Part shown: piece by piece, positions 7,688 to 16,634 of the stretch
Layout: every line of letters begins with the position of its first letter
How positions within the stretch are numbered: the stretch's first letter is position 1
From: Polyangium sp. 6x1
GTDB taxonomy: Bacteria; Myxococcota_A; Polyangia; Polyangiales; Polyangiaceae
Length of the DNA stretch: 64,000 bases
Direction of reading: 5' to 3'
Assembly: GCF_029946515.1 (NCBI RefSeq)
Contig: NZ_JARZHH010000010.1
Coordinates: forward strand, 1 to 64,000
Notes under the pieces: model-generated
The model's input: the letters and a program-made list of their open reading frames with translations, nothing else
Told to the model about the DNA's origin: nothing
Database searches by the model: none
Position numbers and translations under genes: made by a program

Positions 7688-8893
7688 ATGAGCAAGGACA
7701 AGATGTCGCCTGGTGTTGTCGCTGCTGCAGACCAGGTGCTTGCCGAATATCTCGATGACCCAGATATTATATTGTTCGACCAGAGCGCTGCTCGCAAAGC
7801 ACAATTTGGTGGCGTCGCCAGCCTGGCTAATGCAAGAAGAACACCTCGCACGTGCATGTATCCCAGTTGCGCCGCGACAACCATTCGGCATTCCCATACC
7901 ATACCGCGCTCGTCTTCCATTGCAGCCATAGCAAACCGGGGCCACGTCGTAACGCCCGCCTTTTCGCATCCGGATGGGAAGATGGTGGCCCGCCTGGTTG
8001 GCACTCAATGTGCAAGCGCATTTCCCGGCTTCTGCGAAACGCACGAAGGCCTATTTTTTTCTTACGAAAGAACTGGCCGCATCATGTCGGAACTAGACAT
8101 TTCCCGCCAGCTTTTTCGTTCCATTTGTAGGGAGGTAGTTCGGTTCGAGATTGAAGGGACGTGGCTAGAGCAAACACTGCGAGATTTTGATGAATTTCGC
8201 CGTGTGGCCATCGAAAGATTAATTCGTCAACGAGCTGGAGACGAGAGCGTTTCAGTCTCCTCCGTCGACGCGAAAGGGCCAAGGGCTGACTTATTTCAAT
8301 CGCGCCTGGACGAGCTACGCGAGGAACTTGCTTGGTTTCGCCGTGAATTTTACTCTGCCGCTGCGGCGGGCGTTGACGATGCAGAACAATCTGGACTCGC
8401 TGTGTCGGCGATCGAAATCGATCGGGTCGTTCCGGTGTGCCTTTCTGGCCGAGCCAATTTTCACTTTCGTACCGCCGACACTGTCGTCCACAACGTTCGT
8501 GTCGTAGTCACTGTTATTCCTACGCCGCCCAATACATTTGTCGCCATTGCAGCACCGAAAGCGTACGGTCACATGCTCGACGCCTATGCGGCCATTCGAT
8601 TCTCCAACCCATTGATGATAATTGCTGCAATCGAATCTTGGATGTTGCATGGTACAGATCACTGGTTCCTCGGTCCTGACACATGGAGTAGCATTACACC
8701 GACGGCCCAGCAGGCGCTCCTTGATGACATTCTTGATGATACGCATAACATTGGCGCGCTCTACAACAAGACGGTATTTAATGCGCTAAAGCGTGATATT
8801 CTCGCAAAGATTCGCTCTTCCCTGGGGCCGGCGGAGCTTGTTCAACTTGAACAAACCATCGCGCCTTGGACCGATACAACCGACACGGGCTAA
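7688..8893 (+). CDS. Unrecognised protein with zinc-binding-like motif, probable defence gene
   Basis: 401 residues from the ATG at 7688 (AGGAAG upstream). Residues near 55-130 hold a pattern of possible metal ligands: CMYPSC, SHTIP, GHVV and GFCETHEGLF, recalling HNH-type treble-clef proteins in which Cys pairs and SH-I motifs bind zinc. The remainder is helical with a hydrophobic C-terminal third and no motif I recognise. It is co-directional with the Mrr-like nuclease 61 bp upstream and lies just before the second integrase, the usual cargo position in defence islands. A nuclease or abortive-infection role is plausible but unproven. Confidence 0.6.
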   Translation: MSKDKMSPGVVAAADQVLAEYLDDPDIILFDQSAARKAQFGGVASLANARRTPRTCMYPSCAATTIRHSHTIPRSSSIAAIANRGHVVTPAFSHPDGKMVARLVGTQCASAFPGFCETHEGLFFSYERTGRIMSELDISRQLFRSICREVVRFEIEGTWLEQTLRDFDEFRRVAIERLIRQRAGDESVSVSSVDAKGPRADLFQSRLDELREELAWFRREFYSAAAAGVDDAEQSGLAVSAIEIDRVVPVCLSGRANFHFRTADTVVHNVRVVVTVIPTPPNTFVAIAAPKAYGHMLDAYAAIRFSNPLMIIAAIESWMLHGTDHWFLGPDTWSSITPTAQQALLDDILDDTHNIGALYNKTVFNALKRDILAKIRSSLGPAELVQLEQTIAPWTDTTDTG

Positions 8894-9091
8894 CCTGACA
8901 ATGCAGCCGAAGCCGGGCCGGCAACCAGCCGGCTGCAGCAGCCTGGTCATGGTTGGCGGCGTCGCGCAAGCCGCACTGCGAGCTTCGAGCACGGGCAGGA
9001 TGAGCCACAAACTGCGAGCACGGCCGGATCGTGCTAAATTCCCGCCGATCGCACCTCTGGCCTGAGATGACCTGGGAAAGGCTCCCAAGTC

Positions 9092-10330
9092 ATGGCAGTC
9101 CGACGAACGACCCGACGGGGCATCCCCGTTCTGTTCATTGACATCCGCTACCGCCTCCCTGATGGCACCCGCCATCGATTCCGGAAAGACGCGCTATCCC
9201 CGACAGTCCCCGGCGCTCGCGCCGAGGAGAAGCGCTACCTCCTGAACATCGCCCGCTTCGGCTCCCCGTACGAGCCGACGGACGACGCTCCCCCGGCAGC
9301 ATCCGCCGCCGGCTCCTCCCCGCCCGGATCCCCCACCGATCCGGCGTCCCCGCCCCCACCCCCGACGAAAACCTTCGCCGAAGTCGTCACCGAGTTCCGC
9401 AGCACGTACATGCTGACGGACCTGAAAGTCACGACCCGCCGCGGGTACACATCGGTCCTCGAGCACACCCTGCTCCCGCGCTTCGCCAATCGACCCCTCG
9501 ACAAGGTCGACGGCCACGCGGCCGCGGAGCTCGACCTCGAGCTGTCGAAGAGCAAGTTCGCGCAAACGACCCGAAACAATATCCAGGTCGTTCTCCGCTC
9601 CGTTCTTCGCTTCGCCGTCGAGCGCGGTCACCTCGCCGATCCGCCCAAGGGCCTGCCGCGCCTCAAGCAAATCGGCCAGCGTATCCTGGAGATCCCCACC
9701 GACGACGAGGTCCACGCGATCCTCGCCGCCGCGCGCGACACGCACCGCTTGAGCTTCGCCCTCATGGCGTACGCCGGCCTTCGCCCCAACGAAATCCGCG
9801 CGCTTCGCCGCCGCGACATGCTCCTCCGCTGGGACGACGATCGCCCCGCGGGCGGCTTCCTTTCGATCCGCGAAGGTCGCTCCCACGGCGAGCTTCACAC
9901 GCCGAAGACCGGCCAGCGCGAGATCCCCATCGCGCCCGAGCTCGCGCGGCTCCTCGCGCCGATCGAGCGCGGCTCACGCGACGGTCATCTCGCGCTGAAC
10001 GAGCGAAGCAGACCGTGGGGGCAGTACGGCCTCACGCAAGCTTTCGAGCGCGTGCGCGACCGCGCCGGGCTCGGCGGTTGGTCGATCTACGCGCTCCGGC
10101 ACTACGCGATCACGTCCTGGCTCCGCGCCGGGGTGCCCGTGCACGTCGTCCAGCGGATGGCAGGTCACAAGCACCTCGCCACCACGCAACGTTACGTGCA
10201 TCACCTCAAGGAGGATCTGGAGGAGGCGGCCCGCCGGCTCACCCTGGCCTCCGAGGGCAAACGGGGTGGGGGCAACAGTGGGGCAACGGGTTCTGAGGGT
10301 TCGGCGGGGCAGCGCGGTAGGAAGCGCTAA
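9092..10330 (+). CDS. Tyrosine recombinase / integrase, second of three paralogues
   Basis: This 412-residue integrase is closely related to those at 826 and 39916. It has the N-terminal ARAEEKRYLLNIA motif, a proline-rich linker (about 70-90) that is longer than in the paralogues, the core-binding domain and the catalytic motifs AYAGLRPNEIRAL, HTPKTGQREI, YALRHYAIT, AGHKHLATTQ and the Tyr in TQRYVHHL. The stop lies only 15 bp from the tRNA-derived att copy at 10346. Its last codons contain a 17-bp motif like the arm-type repeats of the neighbouring element. No xis-like gene precedes it. Codons end in C rather than G, so it has a different recent history from the 826 copy. Confidence 0.92.
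   Translation: MAVRRTTRRGIPVLFIDIRYRLPDGTRHRFRKDALSPTVPGARAEEKRYLLNIARFGSPYEPTDDAPPAASAAGSSPPGSPTDPASPPPPPTKTFAEVVTEFRSTYMLTDLKVTTRRGYTSVLEHTLLPRFANRPLDKVDGHAAAELDLELSKSKFAQTTRNNIQVVLRSVLRFAVERGHLADPPKGLPRLKQIGQRILEIPTDDEVHAILAAARDTHRLSFALMAYAGLRPNEIRALRRRDMLLRWDDDRPAGGFLSIREGRSHGELHTPKTGQREIPIAPELARLLAPIERGSRDGHLALNERSRPWGQYGLTQAFERVRDRAGLGGWSIYALRHYAITSWLRAGVPVHVVQRMAGHKHLATTQRYVHHLKEDLEEAARRLTLASEGKRGGGNSGATGSEGSAGQRGRKR
10271..10287 (+). repeat. Arm-type repeat of the second integrase (inside its own 3' end)
   Basis: The 17 bases match GGCMACAGTGRGGCMAC (M = A or C, R = A or G). The same consensus occurs at both ends of the 31-kb element (10533-10549 and 41246-41262). It lies about 60 bp from the att core, a distance typical of arm sites bound by the integrase N-terminal domain. 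It lies in coding sequence, so chance cannot be excluded. Confidence 0.4.
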
Positions 10331-10345
10331 CCCCGCGGAATCATT

Positions 10346-10390
10346 GGCACCCCCGGCAGGAATCGGACCTGCGACCTTCGGTTTAGGAAA
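10346..10390. repeat. attL: Attachment-site copy: 45-bp duplicate of the tRNA-Arg(CCT) 3' half
   Basis: The 45 bp from GGCACCCCCGG to TTTAGGAAA are identical to 41326-41370, which is the 3' half of the intact tRNA-Arg gene, including the anticodon loop and T arm. Similarity continues loosely for some 20 bp on the integrase side (TAACCCC...CATTGG). A partial tRNA duplicate beside a tyrosine integrase is the hallmark of integration into a tRNA gene. It marks the left end of the 31-kb element. Confidence 0.9.
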
Positions 10391-10993
10391 TACGGGCTCG
10401 GGGCGCGAGATGGTCCTCGCTAACCCCTGAGAAGGACGACGAAAACAGCATCATTCCAGCTACTTTTGCGAAGTTTGACGGGGGCGGGGGAGGCGACATG
10501 GCGAGACGTCTGGAGACGTCTTGGGATGCGGGTTGAGGCCACAGTGAGGCCACAGAAGCGACGGAGGGCGGCCTTCGGCGTGCTCCCAGCAGGAGCAGCG
10601 CGTCCTCGCAGGGGCTCGTGGGCATCGTTCCAACTCCCCACATTTCACATCTGAGGACGACGCGGACGGGGGCGCCGAGCTGCGGGAGGCCGACGGCCAC
10701 GTCGTGGAACTGCGAGCGACCGGGGGGGATCCTCCAGCTGGAAAACGCGAGACCGCGTGTGTCGAAAGCACGAGGAGCACCGCGCGGTAAGACAGTTGTC
10801 CGTTCCAGCTCGATGCAGGCAGCGCCATTCCCACCGGTTCCCTCTGCACCGGGTTGAGCACCACCGCCCCGACCGGCGACCAGTTTCCTGGTCGCCCCCA
10901 TCCAGCGCCGAGGATACCTCCTGCGGGCCCGCTGGTACATTCCGATACGATAGCTATTGCCAACTTATGGGTGTGCCTGCATCATAGCGGCTG
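10391..10993. other. Left-end non-coding region of the 31-kb element
   Basis: No supported gene is present. It holds the paired arm-type repeat at 10531-10555 and, at the right, a less GC-rich stretch (10930-10993) that probably carries the promoter of the HEPN/Toprim gene. Open frames here lack motifs and ribosome sites. Confidence 0.5.
10531..10555 (+). repeat. Paired arm-type repeat, left end of the 31-kb element
   Basis: Two copies of GAGGCCACAG separated by one T, preceded by GGTT. The identical 25 bp occurs at 41244-41268 beside the tRNA end. Each lies inside the element, 140 bp from the left att copy and 57 bp from the right one. Paired short direct repeats flanking the core on both sides are what arm-type integrase or excisionase sites look like. 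Confidence 0.6.
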
Positions 10994-12175
10994 ATGGGCA
11001 GCTACTACGAGTTATCGGTGGCAAACTTTGTTATGGATGTGGGCAAGGCCTACCTTCCTGGATATGTGTTCATCCCCTTCCGACGAGAGGACCGTGTCTC
11101 TCCCGTATATCCAAACGAAGAGGCGCCGCACGTGTACAGGTCTAACGCGAGTACAATCGCCCGGCGTTTGGATCTTCTTGGTTTCTCGTTGCCGTCGGCA
11201 CGACGCGCCTATGAATGGGGAATTAGTCGCCTTCAGGAGTGGGAACGCGAAAAGTGGCCCAAGCAGCTAATTCAACCGGGAGGATTTGCAGCATGGGTCG
11301 AGGCCATGAGGGTTGCGGTCGATTTTGCTAGACGACTTGATCATATTTCCCCCACTGATATTGACGACGAACGACTCCAGTTCATGCTCGCGTGGGAGGA
11401 GCACATGTTTGGCTTTCCCTCTGGAGAGCCCCTGCTCGTCCTCCGCACGATACTTGCCGCAGCTTCAAACGATGACGAAGTGGAGTTGGATTTCGACGAC
11501 CTCGTCACCGATGGGTATGTGCATGAACCCGATACGCTTTGGGAGGCCGAGGAGCACCAGCCGTTGATTGTCGTTACGGAGGGCAAGTTCGACTCTCGCG
11601 TTCTACGCGATACTGTAGATTTGTTGATGCCGGAGTTAAGGTCGTTTGTCAGCTTTATCGATTTCGAGACGGCCAATGCTAAGGGCGGAACCGATGAACT
11701 GGTCCAATTCGTTCGTATGTTTATCGGATGCGGGATACGCAACCGAGTCGCCGTTGTTTTTGACAATGATGCAGCTGGCCATGACGCCCTTCAGCGGCTC
11801 CTCCAAGCGAGACTTCCGTCTCACGTGTTCGCTATGACTTTGCCTCAGATCGAACATGCACGCAGCTACCCCACGCTGGGCCCCGAAGGTGCTTCCGTCG
11901 GAGACATTAACGGGCGCGCATGCTCCATCGAACTGTACCTGGGCAGGGACACACTGCTTGCTGACGACGGTGGGCTATTTCCTGTGCGGTGGACTGGTTA
12001 CAATGAAAAGACCGAGCGGTACCAGGGGCAGATCAACAACAAGGGATTGATTCAGAAGCGCTTCGAGGAAAAGCTGCGCCTTGTTCAGTCGAGAACAAGA
12101 ACGGTGGATGAGTTTGACTTTTCTGGCCTGAACGCGATCTTCGAGTCGATTTTTAACGCCGTTGCGTCGCGTTAG
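10994..12175 (+). CDS. HEPN/Toprim-type defence protein
   Basis: This 393-residue protein opens with MGSYYELSVANF, the characteristic start of the HEPN/Toprim N-terminal domain family. A helical region follows to about 170, then a Toprim fold with the conserved Glu in VVTEGKFDSRVL (E196) and the DxD motif in VVFDNDAAGHDAL (D257, D259). Toprim domains bind metal and cut or join nucleic-acid phosphodiesters; HEPN-linked Toprim proteins are counted among bacterial conflict proteins. It is a single-gene unit just inside the element's left end, ahead of the GTPase conflict operon on the opposite strand. The biochemical target is unknown. Confidence 0.75.
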   Translation: MGSYYELSVANFVMDVGKAYLPGYVFIPFRREDRVSPVYPNEEAPHVYRSNASTIARRLDLLGFSLPSARRAYEWGISRLQEWEREKWPKQLIQPGGFAAWVEAMRVAVDFARRLDHISPTDIDDERLQFMLAWEEHMFGFPSGEPLLVLRTILAAASNDDEVELDFDDLVTDGYVHEPDTLWEAEEHQPLIVVTEGKFDSRVLRDTVDLLMPELRSFVSFIDFETANAKGGTDELVQFVRMFIGCGIRNRVAVVFDNDAAGHDALQRLLQARLPSHVFAMTLPQIEHARSYPTLGPEGASVGDINGRACSIELYLGRDTLLADDGGLFPVRWTGYNEKTERYQGQINNKGLIQKRFEEKLRLVQSRTRTVDEFDFSGLNAIFESIFNAVASR

Positions 12176-12422
12176 CTATCTCCTCGCTTCATCAAATGGT
12201 GGTCGCTGGACGGGTTGCCTTCCCAAAAGATTCAGGTTTGTCCGCGGTCACGGCGCGGACACTACACGCGTTCCGCAGGCAGAGCGAGAGGGTCGGCTGC
12301 GGAACGCCGGTTTCCGCCGAGAGCGCGGAGCCGCCCCCGGTGGAGGCAGGTTTATTGGGACAACTTTCCTGACGCAGGGGGACACCGACCATGGGATCAT
12401 GGTACCCATGTCGACCTACTCG

Positions 12423-14843
12423 TTAACGTCGCTCCAGAAGCAGCTGCCATATCTCCTCTAGATGGTCGTTGTGCGGGGAGTCTTCCCGTAATTCCCGGAC
12501 TAAAGCCACCAGACCGCCTTGTAGGCCACCGTTGCGCGCGAGCGCCGCAGCCTCTCGCCATCGCACGTCCGGCGCTCCCCAGTTCTTCAGGCGCTTGCGC
12601 TCTCCACCCGCACGCTCCCAGATGTCCTCCAGACGATCGGGGGCGAGGTTCGCCCCCACCTCAGCAACCCGACGGACGAGGGGAGCCTCATCCACAATAT
12701 TGGTAATAGAGGGTTTTCCTCTCCAAGAAAGCCGCCAACGCTGCCAACTGGAGAGTAACTCTTGGCACGCCTCTGCAGCGGACCAAAGCTCCAGCACGCT
12801 CCAGCAGCGGTTATAGATTGTTTCAGCAGCACGCTGCCACCCCCGGGCCAGGACGGCTCGTCCCACCGCGTCCGCAACGGACGTCCACTCCGAGGCCTGT
12901 GGACCATCCAGCCACCGGATCGCTTCGAACTCGTCCAGATGCACGTCCCACATCAGGAGGGCTGCAATCACTCTCGCCGAGGGGCGGATCCGCCGAGCGC
13001 GGGTTATGACAGCTTCACCTAACGGCCGCTCAACAGTCGGATCGGCCAGTCCGGTATCACAGCGCCTGACCAGGGCCTCCGCCACCCGTGGGAGCAGCGC
13101 AGTCCGGCCAGTGCTACTGACCGCATCCCACAACGACGCTCGCCGCGGGTGATCGAGCACGGTCTCCGCCAAGCCCTCTGCCAAGGCAGCGACAAGGCCC
13201 TCCGGCTCGTCTCCCGCCAAGACCACGTTTATTAACTCGCGCCCGATGGCGTCGCGGTCCACGCCCGGAGGCCAGCATGCACCGCCAGCCTTGACGTGTG
13301 CTGCCCACAACGCTCTCCACCCGGGGTGACCAGCATCCAACTGGCGCAACAGTTCGGGCTCGCGAGCTGTTCGTCGTGCGACCAGCTGGCTGAACTCCGG
13401 GCCCGGAAACGAAACTGCCTCATCAACAACTGCGGCTCCTGGCAAATGCTCAACGAGGAATGCCAGGCCAGCTGACGGGTCGCCGCGAAAGGCCCGCTGC
13501 GCCTCAAATGCTTCGTGCGGCGGCATCGTCTGCATTGCCGCCCACGCGTGGAGTCGCGACCAGCCACGCTCTGCTGCCTGGCGCTGGATCTGCTGGAGTG
13601 CACTTTCGACGAACGCCATGCCGGGCGTCACGTTTAGTAAGCGCTGCTCAACCGCTGCCGTGGAGGGGAGAAGCGTTCGGAGCACCGCCTCGGCATTCGG
13701 CAGCCCCAGCCATCGCAGTGCGGCCTTCGCCCAACAAGCATGCGGGCTGGTTAGCTCTGCCGAGAGGCTTCCATGGACGGCTTCCTGCCACCAGTTCGCT
13801 GCACGGCCCGACGCCAACATGCCCAGCAATTCCGCAGCTTGCTCGGGAGACAGCTCCGCCGCCCAACGAGCGGTCCAGGTGCGCAACGCGCTTTCGAAGG
13901 CGGCCCCGTCGGGAAGTTGGGCCAGGTCGAGGTTCGCCAGCGACGACACGAAGGTCAGCCGTTCCTCGCAAAGTCCTCCAATCAGAGCGCGCGAAGCCTC
14001 ACTTTTCAGGGCGACCGCTGCCAGGGGCTCGGGGGCCAGTGCCAGTAGGGTACGCAACACGTCCAGCGCATGCTGAGGCTCAGGGGCCTCGCGCAAGCGC
14101 TCGAGTCGATCCGCAGCCCGGGCAACTCGACGAAGACTTCCCAACTCGGACGGTAGGGAGGAGAGAGCGCCCAGCACCTCCCCGAAGGTCGGATCTGTCA
14201 TACCGACCAACCATGCCGCCGCTCGGCTTGGCTGCGTCGTACCTGGGGAGACGGTGATTACCCGATGCCCCGACCACTGCAAAGCGCGCTCGGGAGGTAC
14301 ACCAAAGATGCAGGGTGGGGCAACCGACTCGCGGCCCTGGGGTGGGCTGATGGCCACGCGCGCGGAGAAAGCGCGACGGGCGTCTGGCCACAGCCGAGTC
14401 CAGAGAGCAGCAACAAGGCCCGGCCAAATATCGAGATTCGGTAGCACCAGAGTCCCCGCGTCCTGGGAGAGCAGCGCCTCCGCAACTGCAACCAACAGCT
14501 CGGCCGAGGGCAGCGAGACGGGCTCCCCGCCCAGCAACTCCATCACTGGACGCAGATCCGCAATTGCCCCGACCTCATCCAGACGCCAAATCGCGACCTC
14601 GCTGCGCACCATGCCACCGCGACGCGCCTGCTCATCGGGCTGCGTCCACCAGAGGGCCCACCACCCTGCCATAGGCCCACAGCCGACGGATGGCCACCAG
14701 CGATCCCCCGGGGCGTAAGAGCCCGGAGGTTTGTCGGTCAGTCCGAGCAGAGCCGGGGGAAGAAGGGTAGGAGAGCCTTCCCACTCCAACAGGGCATGCA
14801 TATTGTCCCGGGCACCATAGCGCGCTCGGAGCGGGCGGCTCAT
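12423..14843 (-). CDS. GAP1 (GTPase-associated protein 1) with C-terminal effector-associated domain
   Basis: 806 residues from the ATG that overlaps the upstream stop (ATGA). The N-terminal ~200 residues fit the GAP1-N domain: ARYGARDN, LLGLTDKPPG, and GWWALWWTQPDE as the aromatic core strand. A long helical middle/C region follows. The last ~85 residues (DRLEDIWERAGGERKRLKNW to the end) resemble the effector-associated domain EAD1 and match the tail of the nucleosidase effector two kb upstream in the operon. In the GTPase-based conflict systems described by the Aravind group, GAP1 is the large hub; EAD-EAD contacts are proposed to recruit effectors. It is the last gene of the operon. Confidence 0.75.
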   Translation of the reverse strand: MSRPLRARYGARDNMHALLEWEGSPTLLPPALLGLTDKPPGSYAPGDRWWPSVGCGPMAGWWALWWTQPDEQARRGGMVRSEVAIWRLDEVGAIADLRPVMELLGGEPVSLPSAELLVAVAEALLSQDAGTLVLPNLDIWPGLVAALWTRLWPDARRAFSARVAISPPQGRESVAPPCIFGVPPERALQWSGHRVITVSPGTTQPSRAAAWLVGMTDPTFGEVLGALSSLPSELGSLRRVARAADRLERLREAPEPQHALDVLRTLLALAPEPLAAVALKSEASRALIGGLCEERLTFVSSLANLDLAQLPDGAAFESALRTWTARWAAELSPEQAAELLGMLASGRAANWWQEAVHGSLSAELTSPHACWAKAALRWLGLPNAEAVLRTLLPSTAAVEQRLLNVTPGMAFVESALQQIQRQAAERGWSRLHAWAAMQTMPPHEAFEAQRAFRGDPSAGLAFLVEHLPGAAVVDEAVSFPGPEFSQLVARRTAREPELLRQLDAGHPGWRALWAAHVKAGGACWPPGVDRDAIGRELINVVLAGDEPEGLVAALAEGLAETVLDHPRRASLWDAVSSTGRTALLPRVAEALVRRCDTGLADPTVERPLGEAVITRARRIRPSARVIAALLMWDVHLDEFEAIRWLDGPQASEWTSVADAVGRAVLARGWQRAAETIYNRCWSVLELWSAAEACQELLSSWQRWRLSWRGKPSITNIVDEAPLVRRVAEVGANLAPDRLEDIWERAGGERKRLKNWGAPDVRWREAAALARNGGLQGGLVALVRELREDSPHNDHLEEIWQLLLERR

Positions 14844-15724
14844 CGTGACCCCACAAGCCAGGCCAATGGCCTTGTCAGGTCGGTATCCGACGTGCCCCCC
14901 TCGGGAGGAACGAGCCACCCCTGATGTTCTGGACCCTCGTCGATGAAGGTCGCGTTCTCGCTATTGGGTTCCAACAGGCAGCCGAGCGAAGAGAGGCCCC
15001 AGATGCTCGCTTCCCCGGGAGCCCACGTGCTTTCGATGAACGACGACATCAATGGAAGGGTCTCGTTGAGCACCTCCCGGGGAGGCTGCTGGGGTGCCGC
15101 CCCCAGTTCGTCGTAGCAGGATAATAGAACGGCAAGGCGCGGCCGCTGCAGGCGGCTCAACTGACCCAGGCCAGCCACATGGAGCAAGATCTGCAAGAGT
15201 TCTACCCATCTGGCATTCGCGTCCCACGAAACCGCCCGCGCCGTATTGCTGCTACTCGCCTTCTCTTTGCTTTTCTTCAGCTCCTCGAATGCGTCGGGAT
15301 ACGTTGGTTCGCTCTTGAGTCGGATCAGCAGGATCCAGCCGTCAGCCTTCGTCAACCTCAATCGCCACGCGTCAGAAACTGCACGGCTTTCGAACACCGA
15401 GCGAAGCTGTTCCCCCCCGTAGTCCGGCCAGCGCAGGTCAATGGCGTTGCCCCGCTCATCCACGAGCGGCAGCAAAACCTCGGCCCACGCGTCTGCCGAA
15501 GTATGAGAAGCCGCGTGCCCCTCTTCCAGGCATCGAAGCACCTCCTCCAGCGCAGCCAGGTTAGAGGGAGTGCCCTGCTCGTGGCGAAGCCGAAGCAATC
15601 CAGGACGCCGCCGGATCCGACCGTAAAGCTGACCCGCATAGTGGGTTTTCCCGCTGTTCGGACCGCCCAGGATCACCAGTTCAGGAGTGCGCACGGGTGC
15701 CCCTGTATGCAGCAAATGGCTCAT
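14840..15724 (-). CDS. Double-GTPase 1-type TRAFAC GTPase
   Basis: This 294-residue P-loop protein has Walker A GGPNSGKT at 20-27 (LVILGGPNSGKTHYAGQL) and a G3-like WPDYGGEQ near 100, with hydrophobic Walker B strands (DGWILLIRL, LAVLLSCYD). The HY after the Walker A Thr and the DYGGE motif fit the Double-GTPase 1 family that always occurs beside a second GTPase and GAP1/GASH proteins. Its start overlaps the 3' end of the preceding GTPase by 44 bp, and its stop overlaps the GAP1 start, so expression is coupled. It likely acts as an NTP-dependent switch in the conflict system. Confidence 0.78.
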   Translation of the reverse strand: MSHLLHTGAPVRTPELVILGGPNSGKTHYAGQLYGRIRRRPGLLRLRHEQGTPSNLAALEEVLRCLEEGHAASHTSADAWAEVLLPLVDERGNAIDLRWPDYGGEQLRSVFESRAVSDAWRLRLTKADGWILLIRLKSEPTYPDAFEELKKSKEKASSSNTARAVSWDANARWVELLQILLHVAGLGQLSRLQRPRLAVLLSCYDELGAAPQQPPREVLNETLPLMSSFIESTWAPGEASIWGLSSLGCLLEPNSENATFIDEGPEHQGWLVPPEGGTSDTDLTRPLAWLVGSR

Positions 15725-16634
15725 GGTTCAGGATCGGGTCGTCGACAGGACGCGCTCGAAGTGGGATCCACGCAGGCCGGAGGGCAGCTTCCAGGGCCAG
15801 CACGAGCGTCTCCCGCTGGTCGATGCGACTCTCGACCTCGATGGCGTGAGGAACGAGTTCGTTCAAGACACGACAAATCGCAGTTCGGATACCGTCGGGA
15901 GGAGCGTGATCCGCCTTCGCCCAAACCAACACCGTTGGTCTGTGACCGACGTGGTTACCAAGCCGCTCCAAGAGCTGGCGGGTGTCGTTCCGGGCCTGCC
16001 CTCTCTTGGGACCAGACAAGCGTATACAGTCCGCGAACACCAGGAAGGCATCTGCATGCCTCACGATCCATCGAGCCCCCTCCGCTTCCGGTGTATCTTC
16101 TTGAACCGACCAGCGGGCGAACCATTCTCCCGGAGCGTCCGTGAGCAGCACGTCCCGAAACTCATCCTTCGGGCCACGTAGCGCAAAATGAAGCAAGCCA
16201 GGGATCCTGCTGGTTCCCCGGGGGGTGTGCGGTGGGAAGGACGGACGGCGTGCAGCATCCTCGAACCGCGTCCACGCCGCTAACGATTCCCAAGCTCCGA
16301 GCGTCCGCGATCCCGCAAAACGCGCGTCGGCGAGCGTTTGCCCCCGGAGGAGCTGGAGGTAGTTTCCTGTGAGCAATGTAGTTTTTCCTGCATCGTGTGC
16401 CCCCAGCACGCCGATCAGGATGGACCGGCCCCGCGGGGCCAAGTTGGCAAGATCTGCCACGCCTAGAGCGCTGCCAGACCATGGCACCCGGGCCGAGGTC
16501 TCGGTGGGCGGAGACGGCGTAGCCTCGGCTTTGGAAGCAGACCAGAAGGGGCACTCGGCAGGGTTCAGCTTCCCATCTCTGCACAATTCCCCGTCGTCGA
16601 CAAAGCAATGGGGGTTCGAGCAGCGTCGGCTCAT
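15681..16634 (-). CDS. Double-GTPase 2-type TRAFAC GTPase with N-terminal zinc-binding cysteines
   Basis: 317 residues from the ATG overlapping the GASH gene stop (ATGA, ribosome site GGAGAAG). Four cysteines at 5, 10, 18 and 28 suggest a small zinc-binding module. The GTPase domain follows with Walker A GAHDAGKTT (78-86), a G3-like LTDAPGEWF, and VLVWAKADHA in the position of the base-specificity loop (NKxD-like). The G-x-H-D-A-G-K-T P-loop is typical of Double-GTPase 2. It is the second switch of the pair; paired GTPases may hydrolyse in an alternating cascade. Confidence 0.78.
   Translation of the reverse strand: MSRRCSNPHCFVDDGELCRDGKLNPAECPFWSASKAEATPSPPTETSARVPWSGSALGVADLANLAPRGRSILIGVLGAHDAGKTTLLTGNYLQLLRGQTLADARFAGSRTLGAWESLAAWTRFEDAARRPSFPPHTPRGTSRIPGLLHFALRGPKDEFRDVLLTDAPGEWFARWSVQEDTPEAEGARWIVRHADAFLVFADCIRLSGPKRGQARNDTRQLLERLGNHVGHRPTVLVWAKADHAPPDGIRTAICRVLNELVPHAIEVESRIDQRETLVLALEAALRPAWIPLRARPVDDPILNHEPFAAYRGTRAHS

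Noticed and set aside
8894-9091. GC-rich inverted repeat AGCCGG...CCGGCT after the 401-residue gene as a terminator
   Set aside because: No T-run follows and the pairing is short. GC-rich palindromes are common here by chance.
10383-10940. Long minus-strand open frame covering the left end of the 31-kb element
   Set aside because: It overlaps the att copy and arm repeats, has no motif or ribosome site, and frames this long occur by chance at this GC content.
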